NCBI RefSeq assembly: GCF_000424385.1 | Contig: NZ_AUJU01000006.1 | Coordinates: 124,001-188,000, forward strand | Direction of reading: 5' to 3' | Length of the DNA stretch: 64,000 bases | Origin: Butyrivibrio sp. LC3010 | GTDB lineage: Bacteria > Bacillota > Clostridia > Lachnospirales > Lachnospiraceae | Shown: one piece after another, positions 1-8,422 of the stretch | Position numbering within the stretch: position 1 is the stretch's first letter | How the letters are laid out: each line of letters opens with the position of its first letter | Notes under the pieces: model-generated | What the model saw: only the letters and a program-made list of their open reading frames with translations | Told to the model about the DNA's origin: nothing | The model's database searches: none | Position numbers and translations under genes: made by a program

Positions 1-48
1 CGTTCCGTCGCCACTTCGAACTACGCTCTGTGAAACATAAATCTGCAT
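1..48 (-). CDS. 5' end of a gene leaving the window, possibly a beta-helix protein
   Basis: A minus-strand ATG at 48 is preceded by a GGGGGTGAAG-type ribosome binding site, and 16 codons are open to the window edge (MQIYVSQSVVRSGDGT). A TATAAT box on the minus strand lies at 83-88. The start resembles the N-terminus of right-handed parallel beta-helix proteins of Lachnospiraceae, which begin M-Q-I-Y-V and carry a G-x-G-T motif soon after. With only 16 residues the function is a guess; that a gene starts here is better supported than its product. Confidence 0.45.
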   Translation of the reverse strand, partial: MQIYVSQSVVRSGDGT

Positions 49-252
49 GGCTTCACCCCCATTAAAAATTTATTTACTCTTAATTATAACACAATTAGAA
101 TAATTCTCTCACAATTCACCCTTATTTCACATTACAGAAATGAAATATAAAAAAAAAATAAAATTTCAATTCTGTTAGAATTAAGACTCCTAATCGTGAT
201 AAAATTAATTTCATCGCATCTGCGAAATCGTTTAATTACTGGGGAGGCTTTT

Positions 253-1401
253 GTGTCAGAAGTTTTTTACTATGCAGAAGCAAATGTTGCTTGCACATTC
301 ATTTTGGGACTTATTCTCCTGAAAATCAATCAAGGAATAGACAGACAGGCGTCAACAATTTTAATAAGACGTATGATATATATACTGATAGCTTATTTCC
401 TGTCAGATGCGGTCTGGGCTTTATTTGAGGGCGGCATTTTCCCTTCCAACCACACCCTTATGTACATCGTGACAATTATTCCCTATGCCTGCATTTTAGG
501 CAGTAGTTATTGCTGGTTCGTTTATTGTGAACTTCTTCAGCAAAATAGAAATGTCTTATACTCACCCGGAATGGTAAAGCGTTCCGTACCAATGGTAATA
601 GCCATTATTTTACTATTTGTCGGTGCATTTACCGGACTGGTCTTCAATTTCGACGAAGAAGGAGCCATAGAGTATGACGCCTTATACGGAATATTTATGC
701 TTGTTCCCATAGGCTATCTCGTATACTCCTCAATAAAGGGCTTCTACAAAGCTTATACCCAGGACAGATACATGGATCACAGTCTGTATTTTGTCATTGG
801 TATTTTTCCGATACTCCCCCTTGCATGCGGAGTACTTCAGGTCATCTATTTAACAACACCAATTATGTGTTATGCCGCGACACTTTCTGTTTTGATGGTT
901 TATCTGACCTCCATGGAAAATCTTATTTCCATGGACTCACTTACTCAGGTAAACAACCGCCATCAGATGCAGCGGTATCTACTTCGTAAAATGAAGACAC
1001 AGACTCCCGGTCTTTCACTTTATCTTATGATCATCGATGTTGATCACTTTAAGGAAATAAATGACAATTATGGCCACATCGAAGGTGATAAGGCCCTGAT
1101 ACGTGTCGCCACCGCCATGAAGGAAGCATGTCAGGCACACAGAAACCGCTTTTTTGTATCAAGGTATGGCGGAGATGAATTTATAATCATAGCTGAAACA
1201 GAATATAAAGGAGAGGTCAACTGGCTTTCCGACAAAATTCGTTCCAGCGTAAAGCAGCTTAATGACAAAGCCGGTGCTCCATATGACTTAACTGTATGTG
1301 TTGGAATAGCAGAGTATGATTTCTCATCTCCTGTTCCCATTCCTTCACTCATTGCCAGAGCAGATACAGATCTTTACCATATGAAGCATGCTCGTGCATA
1401 G
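253..1401 (+). CDS. Membrane diguanylate cyclase (GGDEF)
   Basis: Likely makes cyclic-di-GMP from two GTP at the inner face of the membrane. About the first 225 residues form several hydrophobic segments with no recognisable extracellular sensor domain. The C-terminal 160 residues are a GGDEF domain with an intact RYGGDEF signature (about residues 304-310), the upstream DxLT motif (SMDSLTQVNNR) and the metal-binding DVDHFKEIND segment. The four residues where an RxxD inhibitory site would sit read RFFV, so product inhibition at that site is not expected. The frame is open from a GTG at 196, but GGGGAGG at 241-247 sits 5 bases before a GTG at 253. That start gives 382 residues and is preferred. 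Confidence 0.9.
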   Translation: MSEVFYYAEANVACTFILGLILLKINQGIDRQASTILIRRMIYILIAYFLSDAVWALFEGGIFPSNHTLMYIVTIIPYACILGSSYCWFVYCELLQQNRNVLYSPGMVKRSVPMVIAIILLFVGAFTGLVFNFDEEGAIEYDALYGIFMLVPIGYLVYSSIKGFYKAYTQDRYMDHSLYFVIGIFPILPLACGVLQVIYLTTPIMCYAATLSVLMVYLTSMENLISMDSLTQVNNRHQMQRYLLRKMKTQTPGLSLYLMIIDVDHFKEINDNYGHIEGDKALIRVATAMKEACQAHRNRFFVSRYGGDEFIIIAETEYKGEVNWLSDKIRSSVKQLNDKAGAPYDLTVCVGIAEYDFSSPVPIPSLIARADTDLYHMKHARA

Positions 1402-1421
1402 AAAGGTTTCAGGTAAAAAAA

Positions 1422-1476
1422 TGTCCGGTTGGAAATGTTTGTTTTCGTCTGAGAACTGCACATTTCCAACCGGACA
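1422..1476. terminator. Bidirectional intrinsic terminator
   Basis: A perfect 17-bp inverted repeat (1422-1438 and 1460-1476) has A-rich sequence on its left and T-rich sequence on its right. It therefore works for the diguanylate cyclase gene on the plus strand and for the ABC transporter operon on the minus strand, which converge here. Confidence 0.9.
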
Positions 1477-1544
1477 CATTTTTTGCCTGATTGTTTATTA
1501 TTAAAGAAACTGCTCTATTCATTTAGATAAGCAAGGTACCTGTG

Positions 1545-2642
1545 TCAGTCCTGATGTCTGATCCATATCTCCACGCAGTTTGGCTCCTCTTCATCACTGT
1601 TATAGCTGTACTCTATATCCTTGGAGGTATTTTTAAGCATTGTCAAAGATAATTCATTTTCCGTATCATTTATGTCGAATTTCTCTCCGGCATATGTGAC
1701 CAGAATCTGGCATTCATGTTCTTTTAATGAATACTCTATTCGTACGCTTATTTGTGGCTTTTCATATTTGGGAAGTAAAATCTGCTGTACAAGTTCCTCC
1801 ATGGCAAGACGAATACGATACTTATCCCCCGGCATAACATCATTTCTAAACAAATAACTGTCCAGTTCAGCTCCAAAGCTGATGAAATCGTATTGTTTAC
1901 TGTCTATAACAGTTTCAAATATCTTTAGTTTTTGTATGAATTTACGTGTATTCTCTTTTTTGGGATTATCAAAAATCTCATCCGGTGTCCCCTCCTCATA
2001 TATTCCACCTTCATCCATAAAAAACACGCGATTTGCTATAGCTCTTGCAAAGTTCATTTCATGCGTCACTATCATCATGGTCTTACCACTCTCTGCCAAA
2101 TCCCGTATTACTGCCTGCACTTCTCCTACCATTGTGGGATCCAGTGCACTTGTGGGCTCATCCAGTAAAATAACATCCGGATCCATTGCCAGTGTTCGGG
2201 CAATAGCCACTCTCTGCTTTTGTCCACCTGAAAGCTGCTCAGGATATTGAAGTTCCCGTCCTGCAAGTCCTACCCGATCCAGAAGTTTTATTCCCAAATC
2301 ATATGCCTCCTGCTTTGACTTTTTTAGAATATCAATCTGGGCCTGCATTATGTTCTCTATAACCGTAAGATGTCCAAAAAGATTAAATGACTGAAACACC
2401 ATGCCCATGCGTCTTCTGGCCATGGTTACATCATACCCGGGTGCTGTGATATTCTCTCCGTCAAGTAATATCTGCCCTCCGGTTGGTTCTTCCAATAGAT
2501 TAATGCATCTGATAAGTGTAGATTTTCCGGTGCCGGAAGGCCCTATTACAGATATCACATCTCCATCTTTGATAACAGCATTTACATCTTTCAAAGGTGT
2601 TGTTCTATTATATTTTTTTTCAAGATGCCTGAGTTCAATCAT
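1545..2642 (-). CDS. Polar amino-acid ABC transporter ATPase with C-terminal RsbW-like domain
   Basis: ATP-binding subunit of a GlnQ-type importer. Residues 1-244 are a standard ABC ATPase: Walker A GPSGTGKS (34-41), signature LSGGQ (137-141), Walker B VILLDE (157-162) and H-loop His194. At 365 residues it is about 120 longer than GlnQ proteins. The extension (about 250-365) resembles a degenerate anti-sigma/serine-kinase ATPase (HATPase_c_2, RsbW-like): MEELVQQIL stands where the N-box would be and YAGEKFDI where the G1 box would be, but the N-box Asn is Gln. It overlaps the permease gene by 8 bp, which implies coupled translation. The ABC part is certain; the C-terminal domain is inferred from motif layout and its resemblance to the clearer copy in the MATE gene at 13.8 kb. 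Confidence 0.9.
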   Translation of the reverse strand: MIELRHLEKKYNRTTPLKDVNAVIKDGDVISVIGPSGTGKSTLIRCINLLEEPTGGQILLDGENITAPGYDVTMARRRMGMVFQSFNLFGHLTVIENIMQAQIDILKKSKQEAYDLGIKLLDRVGLAGRELQYPEQLSGGQKQRVAIARTLAMDPDVILLDEPTSALDPTMVGEVQAVIRDLAESGKTMMIVTHEMNFARAIANRVFFMDEGGIYEEGTPDEIFDNPKKENTRKFIQKLKIFETVIDSKQYDFISFGAELDSYLFRNDVMPGDKYRIRLAMEELVQQILLPKYEKPQISVRIEYSLKEHECQILVTYAGEKFDINDTENELSLTMLKNTSKDIEYSYNSDEEEPNCVEIWIRHQD

Positions 2643-4959
2643 CCTTTTTTACCCCATTAAGAATAGTGTCCTTACTTCTAAGCCTCGGATTTATAAGAAT
2701 TTCAATCCTGCCAATGATAAACTTCAGAATTCCCGCCAGTATGAAGTATACAATTGCTACTGCAATCAGAGGAAAGAATGCATCATAGGTTCTGCTTCTA
2801 ACAATATCCCCCATCTTGGTAAGATCCTGCACAGCTACATAACCTACAATTGCGGTAGCCTTTATTGTTGAGGTAACTTCACCCTTAAATGCAGGCATAA
2901 AATGCGGCAGAGCCTGTGGAAGTATAATTTTGAAAAATGTTGCCCAGTCCGTATATCCAAGTGCATAAGCGGCTTCGGTCTGACCTGAATCGACAGCACC
3001 TACTCCACTTTTAAGCATCCCAAATACACTTGCACCGAACACCATAGTAAATCCTATTATTGATACTAAGGTTCCGGAAATAGTTGACTTGGCAAATATT
3101 ATGTAATAAAGAATCATAAGCAGCACTACCATCGGCATGCCCTGTATCAGCCATATGCAGAATCGCGTAATATAATTAGCAAAAGGATTTCCGTTTCTAC
3201 ACAGTAAAAATACTATAAATCCAAGCACAGTCCCTAAAAAGATAGAGGATACAGAAATAAGCAAAGTTCTTAGAATTCCTTCGACAAAAAGTTTCCATCT
3301 CTGTTCTCGTATAAATGTTTTTTGGAAACTATCAATCAAGGATGTGAAAAAATCATCCTTATTTGCTTTTTCAAGCTCATCCTTGCTGACAACCAAAACA
3401 ATACCACCGGCATAATAAGTGTCAGAGAATAAAACATTCTCTTTGCGTTCATCAGTTTTAGCTATGCAGCCGCCACTTATGTCACATTTCCCCGTCTGAA
3501 CGCTAGACAGGATGGCATCAAAATTCATCTCCACAGGCTTCAGGGCATAGCCATTATCTTTACAAAATAGTGCTATTATCTCGGCTTCAAATCCGCACAA
3601 CATATCCCCTCTCCATAATAGGAAGGGTGGAGTTTGAATTGAGCCAAAATTTATGGTTCCTTTTGTTGCAGGCAGTTTTCGATAATCCGTCATCTCAACA
3701 TTCTCAACGTTTTGACCACTAAGCCATTTCTTTTCTAATTCATCTAATGTTCCATCATTTTTTATACTTTTTAGAAACTCATTAAATTCATTGCAAAGTT
3801 CCTGTCCCTTTTGATCTTTTGAAAAGATAAAGCCATAATCCAACGGCTCTAATTTCTTTGGATAAATTGTTATATCATCATTCATCGTCGTTGCATAGAT
3901 TGCCACTGGCTCATCGAATACAACCACATCCACTTTTCCACCAATAACGGCATTTATCATATCCGCATCATTGTTAAAGTACATTAACTCCGCATCCGGG
4001 TACACTTTAAGTAAAGAATCCGAAAACATTGTTCCTGTCAAAATAGCTGCCTTGTCAACACGAAATGTATCAGCAATATCTTCCGAATCAGGAGCTTTCC
4101 CTGCAGATGTGCCGTTTGAACGAACCACCAGCGAAAAAGCAGCAGGATAGTAATCAATAAAGTCCACAGAATGTCTTCTCTCTTCAGTTGCTATGATTGA
4201 ACCTGCTCCAACCGTAGCTTTTCCTGCCTGAACCGATGATAAAATCGCAGAAAACTCCATCCCATTGAAATTGATATGAACATCCAGTTCTTTTGCCATA
4301 AGGAGGAGCAATTCAATATCAAATCCTATTAGTTTCCCGTTATTTCCAACATAGCTCATGGGTTCAAGAGTATCTGCTACTGCTGCCTCCACAGTCCCGT
4401 TTTTCCCGGGCCAATCCTGCTCAGGAACAGACTTTATGCTGTCATCTGCCCCCGTCCATTTTTCCCATAACTTCTGTACTGTTTCTTTCGGAATACTATC
4501 ATAAGCGGCCTGCCATTTTGAAAGTTCAGATGATCCTTTAGCAAAAGCAAAACCAAAGACCCCATCACTTAAATTCTCAGGAAAAAGTGCCAACTCAGGA
4601 TTTCTATTAACAACAAGCATTGCAATGGCATTATTAGTCAAAAATGCATCTATTTTACCTGATTTTAAAGCAAGTACAAGGTCCGGCAGACTGTTATAAT
4701 ACGAAAACTCTGCAACACCCGGTGCCTTACTCCGAACAAGCTCTTCAAATGGTGCTCCCGTGAGCATGGCTACCTTTTTTCCATTCAGATCGTCGAAGGT
4801 TTTATATTCAGGATTACCTTTGCTCTCTGAAGCATTTTCGCCTATACCACTTTCGGATACCTCATTTCCGGCAGCTGTCGATTTTACCGGCACTAAAAAT
4901 GCAGATAAAAGAAATGCCACTATTAGCATAAAGCAAAGGGCTCTATAAGCTTTCTTCAT
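2635..4959 (-). CDS. Fused substrate-binding protein and permease of amino-acid ABC transporter
   Basis: One polypeptide carries both the extracellular binding domains and the membrane channel of a polar amino-acid importer. The chosen ATG at 4959 follows GGAGA by 7 bases and gives 774 residues, with a signal peptide at the start (MKKAYRALCFML, cleavage near STAAG). The order of SBP_bac_3 pieces is unusual. First comes a second-lobe-like piece (about 30-165). Then a complete lobe-1/lobe-2 domain (about 180-415) follows, containing PMSYVGNNGKLIGFDIELL and ATEERRHSVDF. Then a lone lobe-1-like piece (about 425-525) contains FEAEIIALF and KTDERKENVLFSD. The BPD_transp_1 permease (about 545-765) has the EAA-type loop EAAYALGYTDWATFFKIILPQ. 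It forms an operon with the ATPase downstream. Confidence 0.9.
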   Translation of the reverse strand: MKKAYRALCFMLIVAFLLSAFLVPVKSTAAGNEVSESGIGENASESKGNPEYKTFDDLNGKKVAMLTGAPFEELVRSKAPGVAEFSYYNSLPDLVLALKSGKIDAFLTNNAIAMLVVNRNPELALFPENLSDGVFGFAFAKGSSELSKWQAAYDSIPKETVQKLWEKWTGADDSIKSVPEQDWPGKNGTVEAAVADTLEPMSYVGNNGKLIGFDIELLLLMAKELDVHINFNGMEFSAILSSVQAGKATVGAGSIIATEERRHSVDFIDYYPAAFSLVVRSNGTSAGKAPDSEDIADTFRVDKAAILTGTMFSDSLLKVYPDAELMYFNNDADMINAVIGGKVDVVVFDEPVAIYATTMNDDITIYPKKLEPLDYGFIFSKDQKGQELCNEFNEFLKSIKNDGTLDELEKKWLSGQNVENVEMTDYRKLPATKGTINFGSIQTPPFLLWRGDMLCGFEAEIIALFCKDNGYALKPVEMNFDAILSSVQTGKCDISGGCIAKTDERKENVLFSDTYYAGGIVLVVSKDELEKANKDDFFTSLIDSFQKTFIREQRWKLFVEGILRTLLISVSSIFLGTVLGFIVFLLCRNGNPFANYITRFCIWLIQGMPMVVLLMILYYIIFAKSTISGTLVSIIGFTMVFGASVFGMLKSGVGAVDSGQTEAAYALGYTDWATFFKIILPQALPHFMPAFKGEVTSTIKATAIVGYVAVQDLTKMGDIVRSRTYDAFFPLIAVAIVYFILAGILKFIIGRIEILINPRLRSKDTILNGVKKDD

Positions 4960-5020
4960 GATCAATTCTCCATTGTCCTTTATTATTATCTCAGTTCTAT
5001 CGATGAAGCGAAGAACACAT

Positions 5021-5161
5021 TCACCCAATAATACTTATCAAGGCCATTGAAGCTGCCTCAAAAATACTCACAAAGCTATATTCCAGACTTTGATAAGTGA
5101 TAAGGTCTACAGTAATTGTACTAAGTAGTGTAGCCATACCTCCCACTACCGGACCACACAT
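5021..5161 (-). CDS. Possible small hydrophobic ORF upstream of the ABC operon
   Basis: ATG at 5161 opens 46 codons ending TGA at 5021-5023, about 60 bp before the start of the ABC gene. The product (starting MCGPVVGGMATLLSTITVD) has two hydrophobic stretches and an amino-acid-like composition. No good ribosome binding site precedes it. It may be a leader peptide, the remnant of a membrane protein gene, or chance. Confidence 0.22.
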   Translation of the reverse strand: MCGPVVGGMATLLSTITVDLITYQSLEYSFVSIFEAASMALISIIG

Positions 5162-5162
5162 A

Positions 5163-5218
5163 ATTGCCCAATGACCTCTATTGATGCATCGAGCCATATA
5201 GAATCGTCATTGGACAAT
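5163..5218. repeat. Inverted repeat, 13-bp arms
   Basis: Arms at 5163-5175 and 5206-5218 (ATTGCCCAATGAC against GTCATTGGACAAT, one mismatch) flank a 30-base loop. It lies just upstream of the small ORF and the ABC transporter operon. It could be an operator or a transcript structure. The rest of 5029-5424 holds only the hairpin at 5314-5343. Confidence 0.5.
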
Positions 5219-5313
5219 ATAACGACAAGATAATTTTTATTATAGCATCGCTAATGAAGGCCATAGGGGGAGTTCATAGAATTTTAATTGTATATTTAGA
5301 GCGTTATAATAAT

Positions 5314-5343
5314 AAGAGCCTATCGTTTTTTTGATAGGCTCTT
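5314..5343 (-). terminator. Hairpin downstream of the repeat-protein gene
   Basis: Perfect 11-bp arms (5314-5324 and 5333-5343) sit 80 bp beyond the stop of the minus-strand repeat-protein gene. The tract that follows on the minus strand is AT-rich rather than pure T, so termination is likely but not certain. Confidence 0.5.
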
Positions 5344-5424
5344 CGATCTGAAAGCTGTTTGATTACCGACTGATCTGGCAGAAGATACTACTTAATCATT
5401 AGAAGACAATGCGAGTAATCAAGG

Positions 5425-7416
5425 TTAATTATATTTTATTACCGCTCTGCTTCCCTTATGTCTTAAGATTTTGTAATTACAGCCTTGATTGATGGATTCT
5501 TTGATAAAGGTGTCGCGTACAGCTTTATAGCTGTGCTTTTCATTCTTCTCATAATGTGAGATAAGCATTGAAAACTCATCATTTTCATACTCTATATAAA
5601 GAACATCATCATCTTCCATTTTGATAAGAATATAAGTAATCTCATCATCTGCGATAATTTCTGTGTATTCGTAGTCCTCTTCCTGAAGGAACATCTTAAT
5701 ATCTTCTACAGGACCTACAATGGCATTTGTGGTCTTAACTATTTCCTCATTATCCTCGTCAAGAAGAATCTCTTCCTGCGGAATATTAAGCTCAGGTATT
5801 CCAAGATCAAGCTCAGGCATCTCTATCTGAGGTTCTTCTGCAGGCATATCTTCCACAGGTGCTTCTTCTACCGGTTGCTCTTCCAGCAGCACCTCTTCTG
5901 CAGGTATCTCTTCTACCAGTGCTTCTTCTACAGGCTGTTGCTCTACCAGTACTTCTTCTACAGGCTGCTCTTCCTCAAGCGGGATAATTGTTTCCTCGAT
6001 TACAGGCATTTCTTCCGGCACAGGAATTTCTTCAGTAACAGGTGCCTCTTCCATTACAGGCGGTGCTTCTTCAACCGCAGGTGCAGGAGCTTCTTCTACT
6101 GCAGGCGGTGCCTCTTCTATTACAGGAGTTTCCTCCACTACCGGAGCAGCTGCCTCTTCCACTACTGGAGTTTCCTCTACTGCAGGCGCAGGAGCTTCTT
6201 CCATTACTGGCGGTGCTTCTTCTATTACCGGAGCTTCCTCCACTACCGGAGGTGCTTCTTCAATCGCAGGTTCAGGAACTTCTTCTACTGCAGGCGGTGC
6301 TTCTTCTATTACAGGAGCTTCCTCCACTACTGGAGCCACTTCCTCAACCACAGGCGCAGGAGCTTCTTCCATTACAGGCGGTGCCTCTTCTATTACCGGA
6401 GCTTCCTCCACTACCGGAGCAGCTGCCTCAACCACAGGCGAAGGAGCTTCTTCCATTACTGGCGGTGCCTCTTCTATTACAGGAGCTTCCTCCACTACCG
6501 GAGCAGCTGCCTCTTCCACTACTGGAGTTTCCTCTACTGCAGGTGCAGGAGCTTCTTCTACTGCAGGCGGTGCTTCTTCTATTACCGGAGCTTCCTCCAC
6601 TACCGAAGGTGCTTCTTCAACCGCAGGTGCAGGAGCTTGTTCCATTACTGGCGGTGCCTCTTCTATTACCGGAGCTTCCTCCACTACCGGAGGTGCTTCT
6701 TCAACCGCAGGTGCAGGAGCTTCTTCTACTGCAGGCGGTGCTTCTTCTATTACCGGAGCTTCCTCTACTACTGGAGCCACTTCCTCAACCACAGGCGTAG
6801 GAGCTTCCTCTACTGCAGGCGGTGCTTCTTCTATTACCGGAGCTTCCTCCACTACTGGAGGTACCTCTTCAACCACTGGCGCAACAGCTTCTTCCATTAC
6901 TGGCGGTACTTCCTCTATTACAGGAGCTTCCTCTACTATAGGAAGTGCTTCTTCTACTACAGGTGCAGGAGCTTCTTCAACCGCAGGTGCAGGGACTTCT
7001 TCTACTGCAGGCGGTGCTTCTTCTATTACCGGGGCTTCCTCCACTACCGGAGGTGCTTCCTCAACCACAGGCGTAGGAGCTTCCTCTACTGCAGGTGCAG
7101 GAGCTTCTTCCATTACAGGTGGTGCCTCTTCTATTACCGGAGCTTCTTCTACTACCGGAGGTGCTTCTTCTACTACAGGCGGTGCTGCCTCTGCTGCCGA
7201 TGGTATTGCCATATTTGCTTCCGGAGAAGCTTCAAAAGCTGCCACCGCTTCGGCAAACGCCTTTTTATCAGGACTGCTATCCGCTTCAAGTGCTGCCTCT
7301 GCTTCCAGGGCTCCTGCCATCATCTCCTCAATCGAAGGTTCTGCTTCAGGTACAGGAGTTGTATCTGCAGCTTCTTCCAAAATCTGCTCAGTTTCCGGTA
7401 AATTTGTATTCTCCAT
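5425..7416 (-). CDS. Glu/Pro/Val tandem-repeat protein with C-terminal domain
   Basis: No known function. The start is the ATG at 7416, which follows GAGGAG with a 6-base gap, giving 663 residues. Residues 1-78 are acidic and Ala/Glu-rich without a signal peptide. About residues 79-460 are built from short EEAP modules that combine into a unit of about 28 residues (EEAPPVV-EEAPVI-EEAPPAV-EEAPAPAV); the VIEE module occurs about twelve times. A second, shorter block uses QPVEEALVEE modules. The last 100 or so residues (from VGPVEDIKMFLQ) are a non-repetitive, probably folded domain rich in Asp, Glu and Tyr that ends in a basic tail. Repeats of this kind usually form extended spacers. No sorting signal or membrane segment is seen, so it may be cytoplasmic. 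Confidence 0.8.
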   Translation of the reverse strand: MENTNLPETEQILEEAADTTPVPEAEPSIEEMMAGALEAEAALEADSSPDKKAFAEAVAAFEASPEANMAIPSAAEAAPPVVEEAPPVVEEAPVIEEAPPVMEEAPAPAVEEAPTPVVEEAPPVVEEAPVIEEAPPAVEEVPAPAVEEAPAPVVEEALPIVEEAPVIEEVPPVMEEAVAPVVEEVPPVVEEAPVIEEAPPAVEEAPTPVVEEVAPVVEEAPVIEEAPPAVEEAPAPAVEEAPPVVEEAPVIEEAPPVMEQAPAPAVEEAPSVVEEAPVIEEAPPAVEEAPAPAVEETPVVEEAAAPVVEEAPVIEEAPPVMEEAPSPVVEAAAPVVEEAPVIEEAPPVMEEAPAPVVEEVAPVVEEAPVIEEAPPAVEEVPEPAIEEAPPVVEEAPVIEEAPPVMEEAPAPAVEETPVVEEAAAPVVEETPVIEEAPPAVEEAPAPAVEEAPPVMEEAPVTEEIPVPEEMPVIEETIIPLEEEQPVEEVLVEQQPVEEALVEEIPAEEVLLEEQPVEEAPVEDMPAEEPQIEMPELDLGIPELNIPQEEILLDEDNEEIVKTTNAIVGPVEDIKMFLQEEDYEYTEIIADDEITYILIKMEDDDVLYIEYENDEFSMLISHYEKNEKHSYKAVRDTFIKESINQGCNYKILRHKGSRAVIKYN
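6040..7182. repeat. Tandem repeat array, about 84-bp higher-order unit
   Basis: In-frame DNA repeat inside the gene above. Submodules of 18-24 bp combine into units of about 84 bp, roughly a dozen copies, with variants such as PPAV/PPVM and APAV/TPVV/APVV shuffled between units. The very high similarity at DNA level suggests recent expansion by slippage or recombination, and copy number probably differs between strains. Confidence 0.9.
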
Positions 7417-7684
7417 GTTTATCTCCTCATCAATAAACAACTGTTTTATCTGACTCTATCCGATCGGATATGGATGAAAATGCAAGAGGACCTGCATAAA
7501 CGATATCCCGTTTCTTTAAGAAGAGCCAAACAACCATTAATGATGTCAAAACATTCTGCACCATTAAACAATCCTACAAATATATTATCTTTTATAGTTA
7601 ACAAAATTAAAAATTAACTTCTTATAAAATTACTAAATAATTTGTTATCTCTTAATCCAACGGAATTTCTTATATGATAAAAAA

Positions 7685-7818
7685 GCATGTTGCTTGCAAC
7701 ATGCTCGCGCCGAGCGCGGTTGCATTTATGCAACAATTACCATGCGCGCGAGTGCGCATCCATAGCGGAGCGTTTTTATATATTAGGGAATTACCCGGAA
7801 TTTCCTAATATATAAAAA
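7685..7818. repeat. Cluster of intergenic hairpins
   Basis: The gap between the repeat-protein gene and the 90-residue gene holds consecutive palindromes. These are 7685-7704 (8-bp arms), 7719-7734 (6-bp arms around TTTA), a GC-rich CGCGC stretch at 7705-7750, and a 20-bp hairpin at 7773-7792/7799-7818 with one mismatch and the loop ACCCGG. No ORF covers them. About 7420-7680 is plain AT-rich sequence in which nothing else was recognised. Confidence 0.6.
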
Positions 7819-7842
7819 AAGGCCTGACTCTACGTCAGACCT
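7817..7842 (-). terminator. Intrinsic terminator, minus strand
   Basis: Arms 7820-7828 and 7834-7842 (AGGCCTGAC/GTCAGACCT, one wobble) are followed on the minus strand by a run of seven T. It would end transcription arriving from the gene at 8048-8320. Confidence 0.7.
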
Positions 7843-7885
7843 GTAAGCACTTAGCTATTTAGTTGTATAGTAAATTTTGGCTACA

Positions 7886-8051
7886 CTAGTGCTGCTGTCA
7901 TTAAATACCTCGACTTTTTACGAAACATAAATTGTTCTTCTGCAAGGCAGAGGAATGAGTCGCACCGTGCGGTACGGCGATTGACGCCAACGCAGCTGAA
8001 GACAATTTAGACAAGTAATAAAGTCGACTTATTTGATGACAGTAGCACTAG
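7886..8051. repeat. 166-bp long palindromic element
   Basis: Outer arms of 31 bp (7886-7916 and 8021-8051) match at 27 positions and both end in CTAG-type sequence. An inner stem pairs 7929-7943 with 7992-8008, and a GC-rich near-palindrome lies at the centre (about 7959-7981). The right end supplies the stop codon of the neighbouring minus-strand gene. No ORF is present inside. It may be a MITE-like element or the template of a long structured RNA. Confidence 0.6.
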
Positions 8052-8320
8052 GCTCCGTTAGCTACCGCCTTCAAAGCCTCAAACTCCGATTCGAAAACAC
8101 CACCCATTTTTTCAAGCTCATCCCAATTGTACCAGGAACCGGAGAGCTGAATTCCATTAACAGAAACATCGGTAACAACTACCATGAAAGGTTTGTGATT
8201 GATTACTATGTATGCTGTCTTGTTAAGCCCAAGAGGCGCAATAAAAATATGCCCTGTATCTATCAGGTAGTTAATCTGCTCCAATGTTAGATTTTTGGTA
8301 AGTGGCATTGTTCTAAGCAT
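8048..8320 (-). CDS. Hypothetical 90-residue protein
   Basis: Not recognised. The ATG at 8320 follows GGAG by 7 bases. The protein is soluble and probably one alpha/beta domain, containing a stretch of alternating hydrophobics (TAYIVINHKPFMVVVTDVSV) and the segment GSWYNWDELEKMGGVFESEFEA. The last codons and the TAG stop fall at the outer edge of the long palindrome at 7886-8051, so the native C-terminus may have been altered by its arrival. No operon partner is close; the next gene upstream ends 103 bp away. Confidence 0.6.
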   Translation of the reverse strand: MLRTMPLTKNLTLEQINYLIDTGHIFIAPLGLNKTAYIVINHKPFMVVVTDVSVNGIQLSGSWYNWDELEKMGGVFESEFEALKAVANGA

Positions 8321-8422
8321 GAGACAACTCCAATAAAATAGTCAGACAACAAAATCCTTTAATCCTATTCTAAAGTTCAATAGATTTATTATCAATAAAA
8401 TGAATATGAAAAATTGCTAAAC

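Noticed and set aside
6040..7182. CRISPR-like array
   Set aside because: The repeats are contiguous, coding and without unique spacers of constant length.
5875..7401. Long plus-strand open frames rich in Phe/Arg/Tyr or Leu/Pro opposite the repeat protein
   Set aside because: They are the complement of the EEAP repeat array; the absence of stops comes from the repeat, and they have no ribosome binding sites or recognisable domains.
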